Assembly (NCBI GenBank): GCA_037951165.1
Contig: JBBDHG010000127.1
Coordinates: forward strand, 3,171,001-3,235,000
DNA: 64,000 bases
Direction: 5' to 3'
From: Lophius americanus
Lineage: Eukaryota; Chordata; Actinopteri; Lophiiformes; Lophiidae
The notes beneath the pieces are model-generated. The model was not told where the DNA came from and did no database searches. It worked only from the letters and a program-made list of their open reading frames with translations. The position numbers and the translations under genes were made by a program. Shown here piece after piece: positions 26,820 to 38,800 of this stretch. Positions within the stretch are counted from its first letter, which is position 1. Each line of letters opens with the position of its first letter.

Positions 26820-29800
26820 ATTTTTAATGGAAAAGAATGAAAAGACCCTCGAGATGTAATCGAAAAAAAACAAATGCACATGGTGAGCAAATAAACAAAG
26901 CTACCAGCAGAAAAGTCTAGTTAATGATTTAACGAGAGGAAATGTAGTGACCTCAACCGAAACACCAGAGCAGGATGTTCAACCTAATAAGTTAAGAAAT
27001 AACAAGTCTGTTGATGCCCAACAAAGAGGAAGTTAAATTGATAAAAGGCTAGCATCTTTGCCAGATAGACCAAGATAACATTAGTTTTTAATTCCCTGTA
27101 CCATTTGACCGTAGCCTATAATTAATAGTTTGTTTTAACATGTATATAATGCTAGTACTGTGTGAGAATTAAGAGTCAACATTATCTCTGCAGGACTAAT
27201 TAGTCTGTGATGTTACACAAGTCTTTTCATAAATGCTGGAAAACTTTCCTAGTAATATTAATGCTCTAGTCCTTGTACAACATAGCCGCACTTAGGCCTG
27301 GAGTCACGGAGCATGAGCTGGTGGGGAAAACTAAACAGGCGGTTGGTTTCTGGATGTGCCTGATGCAGTGAAAGGAACCCTGTGTTCTCCCAAATTCCTA
27401 CAGCCACCTTTAAAACAAAACATTATTGCAGCTGCAACTTTGCATTCATCCTCCTCCGACCCTCCCTTTAATTGGACGTTAAAGTCACTTTTGACAAAGT
27501 TTGACCGTTGCTGTTTCAGACAGAGACAGCTCTTTGGATTGACTAGTGGTTTTGATTAGAAAGCTACGCTCCGGTGGTGTTGAAGTTATTGGCCGGGCCC
27601 AAAGTTGCATTCACACCAATGCACATCTGTTTTAGAATATTTTTAATGTTACAGTTTGGGCCTCTACTAAACCGTTCACTTAAGTGGCATTCTGTTTTCT
27701 TCAAAGTGTTTGTTAACAGATCAGACATTAGAAAACAAACGTTTCCCATTCAAAAGTAAATCACGTTCCAATCACATGATGTGGATTATTTTAAAGGCAG
27801 AAAATGACTTATTAAAATCTGAATCTTACGTGGATGCAAAGCCAAGAGGAGGGTGTTTTTTTGTTGTTATTGCATCTATCTGCATATGTTTGGTTACAAA
27901 ATGTGTAAGGACATAATCCTTTCATCTATAAGTCTGTTTTATGAGGAGACAGCACGCAGAGATGGTGAGAGCATTGAACTATTAATCAGGACAGGGAAAA
28001 GAGCTAAGTCTTTATACAGTTGGAATCTAAAGGCCGCTGTACTACCAGAGACGCAATGAATCCACTTAAGTGCAGTTAAAGAGGCTTTCACAACTGAGGT
28101 GCGTTTGATTTGGTGAGCAGAGAAGTTGATACTCCATATTTAAAAGGTCTAAGTTCAGGGAAAACTTGAATTTATGCCACTGTTTATTCAAACATAACTG
28201 ATATAACAGATCTATTGTATTTTCTTCAGAGAGAACATTTAGATACAATGTATAAATTGTAATGCCAATTGAGCAATTTTGATGTATGACTTTTAGATCT
28301 ATAAATAAAACTCACTTGATCTGACTCGTGATTCTCCTCATCTCTTGTAGGAGCCCCCTTGAAAGTGTGTCCGCAGGGTTTCTCCTGCTGCACAGTGGAG
28401 ATGGAGGAGAAGCTGAGCCAGCAGAGCCACACGGAGATCAAGGCTCCTGTGTCCAGGCTTAGCACCAACCTACAAACCATCTTCAAACAGAGGCACGACC
28501 ACTTTGACAGTAAGCAAGTCCAATTAACACAAACAGCACCCATGCACACTGGCCACTTTTCAGGCTACACTGTGCAGCTGGCAAATGTCCCCATAGCAGC
28601 CCTTGCATGTGTTGCATGATTTTTGACGGACGCTCCCACCTGCCAGTGCACTGCCTGGAGCGGAGACAGTCAGTCTGTGTCGGTTGGCCTGTCCACCTGT
28701 CTCTCAGCGTCTCAGCTCTCTGCCACATCATCCACCGCTACACTTCTCTCTAGAGAGACGTGCACGCTCCCAGACAGACCACACACATCTTCAGATTTAG
28801 TATTCTCTGAACTTCCTGTTACTCTGTGTGTGAGCAAAGCCCAAATATTGGGATCAGGTTTCCCTGGGAGCGCATGGGAACATGCAACACTGCTGAGTCA
28901 CCAAGGAAGTGGGGCGGCTTTGAATGTCTCCTGCTACCCAACTGTGTCACCACTTCAGCTCCACAGAAGAGGAGATTGACCATATGAGAGAGGGGGAGGA
29001 GTTGAAGGAGACAAATAGATTAAAAAGAATGAAAGCAATGGTTTCTTAACATTTCTAAATTGCTTTTGGATTTTGCCCATTAAAGGCGATTATGTGTGTG
29101 GTTTGATGTGTTTGTGTGTACACATGTGTTCCTGTGCTTTTGTGGGTCAGAGATCTTCAGATCTTTTGTGTCTGTGAGAGGGAGTGAGGGATAGTTGTAA
29201 TGCAGAGCGTGTGTATTGCAGCCAGATGTGAACAGGAATGTGACGTGTCGGAATGCAGTGGCTGCTTGAGTCGTTCCGCCCCTCTTTCTCTCTTCTCTCA
29301 CTGCCCTTTGTCCCCAGCTCATGCTTCAATCTCACAAAAACCTCTCCTTTTGCCCAAGACCCCTCTTTCTCTCATCAACTCTCTTCAACTCTCTCAAGTT
29401 TTTTTCTCGAAAATGAGAACAACTGCGTGCATCATCTAATTATACATCATCTAATTATGCATCATCTTATTATTGCGGCTTTTGGTGAAGTTTAATAAGA
29501 TGACAAAGCAAAGATTATTCTACATTACATTTATCTACTGATTAGTTTCACATTCAAACCTATTTCTTCCATAAAATGACAACAAATTTCAAACAACACT
29601 CAGACTGGTATTTATACGTCTTGAATTGTTGAAGATATTCAGTTAAGTTTCAGAGAAAAAAGAAAACCGTAAAGTAATCACATTTCAAAGTAGAAAACGA
29701 TCGATCAAAGAAAAGTAATTACTTGATTAAGTAATCAACAGTGCTGTAGGTGGTTTAAAATTGTAAAGCGGCCTTAAAGTTGAATTTCATATCATTGTAT

Positions 29801-32800
29801 CCCATAATCTATGTAAATGCCTGTACTGAGGCAATGTTTGTTGTCTACTGAACTAAGGCTGCATTGATATGAAACGCTGAATTACTTATTTCCAGTTTTT
29901 GCTGAGAGTGCACGCTTCTGCCAAGCAAATTTACAAATTCTACTATTGCAAAACCATGACCATAGTAGGATCCACGATGGGTCATGGCGATGCATTGGAA
30001 GGAATTAAAAACATATTTATACACCAGATACATCACCTGGTCCACTACTTTTTGTACAGATGCACTGATTGATCGACGGGATGGATTGGACCGGTGATCG
30101 GCCCAGCAGTCTCACCGCGGCCGATTTTGTGCAGGTTACATCTATGCTGTAAACGCACACCAAGCATGAGCTGCCATGGCTACAAACATCTCACAAGCTT
30201 GGAAATCTTTCAACGCTCGCAGTTTGTAACACAAATAAGAATAAAATAAGCTGCGGAAGAAAAACCAGGAAAACAGTCGGTACAACAAACTTAATCAAAG
30301 ACTTCAAATTTAATCACCCTGAGGAATCTGTAAGTTTCAACATTGGCAGAGAGGCTAAATGTAGCGAGCATGGAGCCAGCAACGAGTCCTCCATATGTAT
30401 GCTGTCAGTTAGGGTTTTAAAACATACATGAAAAAATATTGCGTTACACTGTATCGGCCAATCAGACACAATACAAATCGTTTAAAAAAATTACAATCTG
30501 TGCATCTCTAATATTTTGTGCCATTTGCTGACAAACACTACACAAAAATCCCTATCTAGCTCCTAAAGTGAATGCATCTTTCGATGAAAATAGCAGGAAC
30601 GGCCCCTTTGGTAGATTTTTGTGGTGATCTTCATCATCAACAACAGAAACTTCATGCTTGAGAGACAGCTCATGGAATAACACTGAAATGAATGGACATA
30701 CTAGTAGCGGACGTATGTATGGCATTTTAATCTGGAGGACAGCAAAAACTTGATCAGCTTCATGATCTCCTCGTGAACAGCTGACAATCTGCATTCTCGT
30801 TCTGCTCTCTATCATTTTGTTTTGCTGTACTGTACGACGACAATCAGCATAGTGTACATGCAAAAAGCCAGATAAATTCTCAACGGACTCATTCATGTCA
30901 AATGGCCATGAATAAGACATGTATGTAATCTAAGACAGGCTCTGAAAGTAGAGATGAGATTTCTTGCGTTTACAGCTGTGGAAAAAAATGTGATTCTTGT
31001 CACATTAGGTGGGTTTACATTGGACACTTTTCTTCATTCCGAATTAAACCTTTCCGAATTGCTATGTCGGTTGCCTGTTTACACGTCTTGTGATCTTTTC
31101 CAACCCGGTGTTTACATGCATCGACAAATTCAATCGTAAACAGCTTTCTGACATGCAGAGACAATCAACAATCCCGTTCATAAGGTGGTGATAATGCTTC
31201 GATGAGCCTGGTGCCAACATGCGCCCAGAAGAAAAATACGACAAAGAGGGCATGCGCGAACGAAAGTGACTTTTCACCTTTATAGCCGTCCAAATATGTT
31301 TAATTATTTCAAAGTTCCAATGAATAAATGACTCTCCGATGCAGACCGGTACTGATTTGAAGTCCCCAAATTTAAAATACGTCGCGGTGCTGAAAAAACT
31401 CAGCCGAAGCATTACGTCATGACGCAGGGCATGCGCAGATACAACTCAAACACAAAGCTTCCCGATACAGCGTTTACATACAGCGCCTGGAAATCGGAAA
31501 TGCTTTCCGAAAGGACTGGGTCTACCTACTTGCAAAGGAATTAAATCTCATTCGGAAAGGTTCATTCCATTCAGAAAGCGATGCTTACATGCAGCATTTT
31601 CTTTCCGATTAGACGTTTTTTCCGAATCTAATCAGATTTAGGCTGTCCATGTAAACCCACCTGTGAAGACAAAAAAATCCATAGTTAGTCAATGTACAGA
31701 ATGTAATGTAATGTAAACTTTTGACACTGCAAATATGGCATGGTTTATAAGACATTTTCATAAAATTACAAATAAAACAACATTGGGGCAAAACTCTGCT
31801 TTCTTAAGCTGTGGAAAATAAATCACTTTCGGTACTAATGCACAATAAGTTCATATTGCTGTGTAAAATTGAGGCGGCTTTAGCTTAGTGGGTAGAGCAT
31901 TCATCCCTCAACCGGGGAACCAGGGTTCAAGCCAAGCTCCTGACGTAACCATCCATGTGTCCTTGATCAAGACCCTGACACTTGGCGCTACACAGGGTCC
32001 ACCCACTGCTCCTTCAGGGATGGGTTAAATGCAGATTTAAATTCTGCAATGTCATACTGTATGTATGTCCTGTGTAACATGATGAATAAAGGAAAGATTA
32101 TTATTAATATTAGTAAAAGAAACCTCAGTTGTAGATGTCTTAATTTTAAAGGGTTCGCTAAGATTATGAGTCAGATTGCAAATTTACAATAGTAATCGAT
32201 GTGTTTTTTACCGATGTTCAAAATCTGGAACATTTAGGAGGCGATGGAAGAAACACAATGATCAAAGCAATGCTCTCCCAACATAGAAATTGTAACACCT
32301 CATCAATGTGACCAACAGGGGGCAGTCCTCACGCTGACAGTGAATCTCTTACATGTGCTTTATTAACCTTCCTCACCTCTTATGCACCTCCTCCTCATCA
32401 CTAGGTGGGTGTACATGGGACACTTTTCTCCTTTCCCAATTAAACCTTTCTGAATTGCAGTGTCGGTCACCTGTTGTGACTTGCGATCTTTTCCGACCCG
32501 GTGTTTAAATGCATCGACTCACCTAATCAGAAACGCTTTCCCACATGCGCAGACGACCCACATTCCCGTTCGATAGGTGGCGATTATGCTTCGGTGAGCT
32601 GGGTGCCGACCGCAAACAAGCACTCAGAAGAAGATCACGACAAAGAGGACGTGCACAGAAGTGACTTTTCGGCCATCTAACCGTCCAAAAATGTTAAAAC
32701 ATTTCAAGGTTGCAATGAATAAATCTCTCTCCGATGTGTAGACCGGCACTGTTTTGAAGTGACAGTATTTAAAATGCATCGCAGCGCTGAAAAAAACTTA

Positions 32801-35800
32801 GCGGAGCATTAAGTTACGATGCTGGCCATGCGCAGATACAACTCAAACAGAAAGCTCTACGATACAGCGTTTACTCTCAGCGGCGACTGGTTATCAGGAA
32901 GGCTTTCCAAAAGGATTTAGACCTCCTTTCAAAGGAATGACTTTTAGGCTGTCCATGTAAACCCACCTACTGTAGGCAAGTAGCTGCTGTCTCTGAACTG
33001 TTAGATATGTGATCTCTTTACAAAGGCCTGCTGTGCTCTCTTCCACCTGGGCCTTTGGATCGGCTCTCTCACTGGATACTCTGGCAGGTTCCGGTTACTG
33101 TCCTATTATTTCCTGTTGTACAATTGAGACACTCAGACTGAGACAGTTCTCATGAGTGAAACTGGCAAAGGAAGAGCTTATTGCTGTATTTACCATTATT
33201 TAGGGTGATGGCTGACACTGATGACATCAGCTAACTACTCAGAAGAGTTTGGTTGCACATGTGCATTAACACAGCTGCAGCTGTACGTGAAAAAATACGC
33301 AACAACGTTCGCATTTATCGAACAGCCTCAAGAAGCAGTGTGTAAGTGATTAGGCAGGCTTTCATCATTCCCCTGGAGCGAGGAGTCATGGCCAATTAAG
33401 ACCAGGGCCAGAAATAGTTTTCCCCTCTCTGTCTCCTCACTATGTGTTTTTCCTGGCCTCCGTGTGCCTGTCCTGTTGCACTGACCCCATCATGCAGTGC
33501 AAGCCCATGTCTGGGATTTAAGCACTTGGATTAAGGCTTCTTGTCTCCAGACACAAAACACGCACACACGAATACAACAAGAGCCATCCATCCTGAGTCC
33601 AACAGCAGGAGGGACAGAATCCCATCCAGCAAGAACAGGGAGAAGCACAGGGACTAATTGGCACAAATAGGATGCAATTACTGCCTGGGCTGGTATAGGG
33701 AGGAGCAGGGTTTATAGTGACATGGGGGGCGGAAGGGATAGGGGGAAGCTTCTTGGTGGAAGTGGAAGGGCGCAGTGGGAGGAGATCAGTCAGCTCCTCT
33801 GTTCTCCTATGATGGATTGAGCCTAAGATCATCCCATAATTTAGGGCCTCAACTGCAACATGTGGAAATGATGACAGGATGAGAGGAGGGAGGAAGGAAA
33901 AGATGGTCGCAAAGGCAGAGGTTGTACTTCCTCCTTACATTTGCCTACAACTTACACTTTCTCCCACGTAGCCTTTCACCCAGATATTCTCAGACCATTG
34001 GCAGGGCAACAGGCACATTTTTTAATGGAAAAAATCCTGAGGGAGTGCTCAGCTCCTCGGCCTGTTGGCAGATGGTTGCATGTCATAAACTGTTTTTAAT
34101 GACAATGCAAGATGCCTTTGTAATGCTGCCCATGCCTCAGAGGCTCAGTTTGGGCCAAACAGCTCCCCAACTCCAACCCTTCAACCACTACTAGCATTCA
34201 CTCGGTCTGTTTTTAACTAGTGGGTTGGCCCAAACTCATTACAGGGCTTATATTTTTGCATTTAGCCATCACTAATAAACTGGAGAAAGGAATTAGAAAA
34301 GTTTTGCTTCATGCTTCCTCCTCTTCCTCCTCTTCACCTCCTCCGTCTCTTTTCACTGACTTTAAACTTGTGGCTGCTATGACATTCCAGGGGTGGGGGG
34401 GTGGGCTTTTGTTTTAATCGCTGTCAATGGAGCGTGGAACTTGGTGCCCTCTCCACTGGCTTTGTGCGTGTTTGCATGGGTGCATATGTGTTCGAGGGGA
34501 AGGGGGGTGGCAGCAATGATGGTGGGGCGTTAAATGGAGGGCTGCAATGTTTCCGGTATCCTTGGCGACACAGAGGGCTTTGGAGTTAAAAAAAATATCT
34601 GTTTAACCCAACCCAAGCTGTCCTTACCCCTCCTCCGCCTATTTTCTTCTCCTTTTTAGTGTGTCAGTCTAAAGTGGAGGTGACAGCACTACTTGGGGAC
34701 TGTGCGTGTGCGCTAGTGACAAGGAGCATTTAGTGACTCTCCCTGTGAGAGCATGGGAACTCTGCATTTAAAAGCCAAGCAGAGGGCACCTAGAGAAACT
34801 CTAGTGGGACAGAATGTTGTGACCACGGGGCAAGAGGGAGGGGGGACTATATGCTTGTGTGCACGCAAGACTGAAAGTGAATCTTTTTAACAGAGAGCGA
34901 GGAATTCTCATTTTGTTCAGATTAAGAAACTTTTTAAGACATGAGTGGGGGCATCCCTGGAGGGGGGGGGGGGGGGGGATTATTGGGGATGGGGGAGACC
35001 TACGAGGGGGGTGATGGACATTCCTCAGGATGAAGTAGGCCTTTGTTTGCTGTCTCCAGTGAAGAGAGTTCGCTGAAGGAACTGATGAAGTGAAAGCATT
35101 GAAGGGAGGGAGATGCTGGGCTGGATGGGGGGTACAGGTCCATATACGGGAAGGGAGGAGGAGAGGGGGTCACATTATTCAGTAATCCTATTGAAAATGC
35201 TTCTGAAGGACAGTCCAAGAGAAGCTGGGAGAAAGAAAGCGAATGGAATGTGACAACAGAAAAATGCCATTGATGGTGTTCAGTTTGATGGGGCTTGATG
35301 TGGAGAGACGTCTCTGCTGAATGGCAAGTCTGCAGAGCAAGGAGATGCTCCGACTACAACTTTAAACCCTCCTGCCTCATTCCTCTCTTCTCCTCTTTTC
35401 CAAACGTCTTCTTTCCCATAACCATTGCTTTTCCTTTCAACCAAGATTATTCGCTCAAGCCGCTTCTGATCATATACTCTAAACGTCAGGTCATGGTGCA
35501 CAGGTGAAGTGGAGGAACCGTCAGTCTGAGTTTAAACGGTGTGGCATTAGTTAAGCCATAGTCAGGAAGAAACTGTTTGTCAAGATGTTTAGATATTTGA
35601 TAATGCAGACTTGTGGCGGCAATTTTGCGTTATTTATTTTACATTTAATTTTTTTACATAGAGTGCGGTCGAGGAAGCTCAGAATTAGAGCTGCAACGAA
35701 TAATCGACAAAATGAATTATGAAATTAGTTGTACACTAATTTAATAGTCGATTAGTCTGTGATGTTATTGGACACTGCCTCTGACACTGCGTAATAACGG

Positions 35801-38800
35801 GAACACGGCAACAGAAAATATCCAAGGTGTGGGAGCATTTCTCCATCGAAATGAACAAATTTGTTTTGTAAACTGCAAGATTTGCAAAGCTTACCTGTCT
35901 TGGCGTGGAGCACGTTGGTAATCCTGGAACTATTGAAGCAGAGGCACGTTGGCTCTGTAGACGATGGAGATTTGTCTCTGTACACTAGTTAGCTGGATCA
36001 TTGTTTAAGGGCATGTACTTAACACTTCTGTTGGGTTTAACGTGACCTTCAACATGTAGTGAACTGTAAATTACATCGAGAGTACCAAATAACTATTATT
36101 AAATCAGGATAATATTCTTAACGTACCAAATGTGGCCCTACGTTAAAATCATACACATTACATCTCATGGAGATGTTTCACATTACTGCCGAAAGCGTGT
36201 TGTTCCCTGCCGAGAGCCTAAAGTAGTTGTTGACCACAGCATGCACTAAGCACTTTTAAGACTTTTTATTTTCCTAAACTTACATGTATTATTTGATATG
36301 AATTCCAGAGATATTGCTCAATTTTTTATATATATTTTTTATATAATTCATTTATACATTTTAATTACCCTTTGCATCAGCAGTGATGCGATGCATCACA
36401 ACATTAATTGACTAAATTCCAGTTCAGCAAATTAACTTTAGGTATAGTAACCCGTTTGGTTTAACAGTCTTATAAAAGCAGTAAAGTTCATTAAAAGACA
36501 TTTTGGAATAAATAATTCATCTTTATTGTTTTTCTCGTGAGCTTCCATGGCAAAATAAGAGCCATTTCGTAATTGTGTATTAATTTTCGTTTTTACTAAA
36601 CAGCTATTTAACCATTAGGAAAAAAAATTGTCTGATTAATCGGTCGGTTTTTGAAATAATTAATCGACTATCAAAATAGTAGCAGCCCCACTCAGCCAAA
36701 ATAGTAGCAGCCTTAACTAAATGAGTTTTTTTTGGAACCTATTGTTGTGTAATGGGACACCCACAAAGTTCGGATTTGCTGTGTCTGGACAAGTAAAAGG
36801 AGATGTCATAAGATTTCAGTGCCTCTAGTGTCCTAAACAATATCCCATTACATTTTCTATAATTGCTTATCCTGTACAGGCCCATGGGTGGGCCGTAGCC
36901 TCTCCCAGCTGTCACTGAGCGAGAGGTGGGTTACATGTTAACCTGAATAATAGCTACGTTTCCTCTTGAATTCTTTTGAATAAATCCTTCCCTGCTGATG
37001 AATATAAATTTGACCAGTGTTAAGATTGTTCTTTGGCCCTCTGTATTTATTCATCAATTTAATCCCCTTCTTCTTTCTTTTGTCTACAGAGTTTTTCCGT
37101 GAGCTTTTGAAAAATGCACAAGTCTCACTGCACAACATGTTTGTGAGAACGTACGGGATTATGTATGTGCAGAATGCGGAACTGTTCAAGAACTTCTTCG
37201 AGGCCCTGGTCAGGTACTACGCGTCCGGCAGTGCTGCCGTTAACCTCGAATCCATGTTGACTGACTTCTGGGCCGATCTCTTGGAGAGGATGTTCCGACT
37301 GGTCAACGTGCAGTATGAGTTCAGTGATGCCTACATGGAGTGTGTCAGTCGCCACACAGAGCAGCTGCAGCCCTTTGGAGATGTGCCTCGCAAGCTTGGC
37401 ATCCAACTGAGACGGGCTTTCATTGCGGCACGCACCTTTGTCCGAGGCCTGGCACTCATGCCAGAGGTAGTCAACAAGGTTTCCTCGGTAAGTTAGAGGC
37501 GAATGTGAATAAGTTGTCTTTACTTAAAAAGCTGTCAGGATAATATCAGACAGGGAGAGGCTCATTTTAAGCCCTGCCATACATCTCCATGTGTCTTACT
37601 TGATATCTTTTTTGGAACCCATGGCTGCGGTTCCATGAGAGCGTCTCTGATAACATAAACCACTTTGTGTGTTCTTGTATGGTATGCTTTTCCACTCTAG
37701 TGAGTTAGTCATTGATGATCACATGATGCAGTTTTATGAATTTGATTTTAAAACAAACAGTGTGTCTATGGCGGCAAGACGAGTGTTTTTGGCTATGATG
37801 CAAAGATAACAGTGAATTAACGGCTCTGTGCCTCCTCTAGGTCAGCGCCTCTCCCAACTGTGTGCGAGCGGCCATGAAGATGTTGTACTGTCCCTACTGC
37901 TCGGGGCAAGTGGCCCTGAAACCTTGCCAGAATTACTGCCTAAATGTGCTCCGCGGATGTTTGGCCAACCAGGCTGACTTGGATTCAGAATGGAACAACT
38001 TCCTCGGTAAACATTTGATTAAAGATGCTGTATGCAGCCATCATTACAATTAACTCCCCAATGCTCTAACTGTAAAAGCTCCAAGTGTTTGATTTGGAAA
38101 GACTTTATATTTATACACGTCATATTCATCTAAGAATCATTCAAATTTGATCTTATCTAACCTAATCTATTGTAACATTATCCAAACATGCACCCTTCCT
38201 TAACCTTGTGGGCTTTAAACCACTAGGACATGATAGGATTGGTAACATGATAGAACTGTGGTGATTAGATTAATTATTTTTTCCCAGTGTTTTTCGTGGG
38301 TTTTATGTTTAGGAAGCGCATGTTAACAAAGGGAACACTGTGTTCATTGTGAAAAAAAATCATGTACAAACACATCCCTCATTCTTTAGTATCTTGTGTA
38401 AGTAACGACAGAGAGGGAGGGGCTGTACAAGTCTCACATATTGTAAATCCACAGGATGAATGTCTCTTGTGTTGTGTAAACATAGACCTAGATCAGTTTC
38501 ATTACGTCGATGGCTGCATGTATACACTTTTGTTGTGTGCTTGTTTTATGTGTACTTTACATGAAACACTGACACAGCGAAGATCTTTCCTGGCTTCTTT
38601 ACTGCCATTGCATGTCTATCCCTGGCTGCTGTCTCTATCGCTTCTATGGGTTCAGGTGTCTGGTTTCGACTGCCTCATCGCTGTGCTGCGAGCTTGACTG
38701 GCTACCAGTACAGTAATTTCAACCTGGGCTTGTGCTTCTCCCTAGTGGCAGCTTTTTGTAACATCAAGCTTGACTGAATAAAAAGAACTTGTGCAGTCAA

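Larger units (their letters stand above)
6149..28350 (+). other. Glypican intron 1 (22.2 kb)
   Basis: Very long first intron with no convincing internal exon on either strand. It contains a possible MITE (6452-6880), hairpins (7352, 15952, 18446), a 106-bp tandem duplication (10333), two SINE copies (12500, and a degenerate one at 24838), a TG repeat (26161), and a TA repeat (26740). Long first introns of glypican genes commonly host enhancers; none can be picked out by eye. Confidence 0.7.
28510..37089 (+). other. Glypican intron 2 (8.6 kb)
   Basis: No internal exon recognised. It is crowded with mobile elements: a hAT-derived element (30055), two related TIR elements (31007 and 32403), a SINE (31873), another hAT-type element (35686), and a retroelement tail (36849), plus a 17-base G run (34962-34978). 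Confidence 0.75.

Noticed and set aside
26482..26859. 125-codon frame with Tyr-Ile repeats
   Set aside because: Created by the TA microsatellite; the same holds for frames at 43430-43781 and the His-Thr frame at 26120-26362.
37125..37406. 93-codon minus frame
   Set aside because: Antisense shadow of glypican exon 3.
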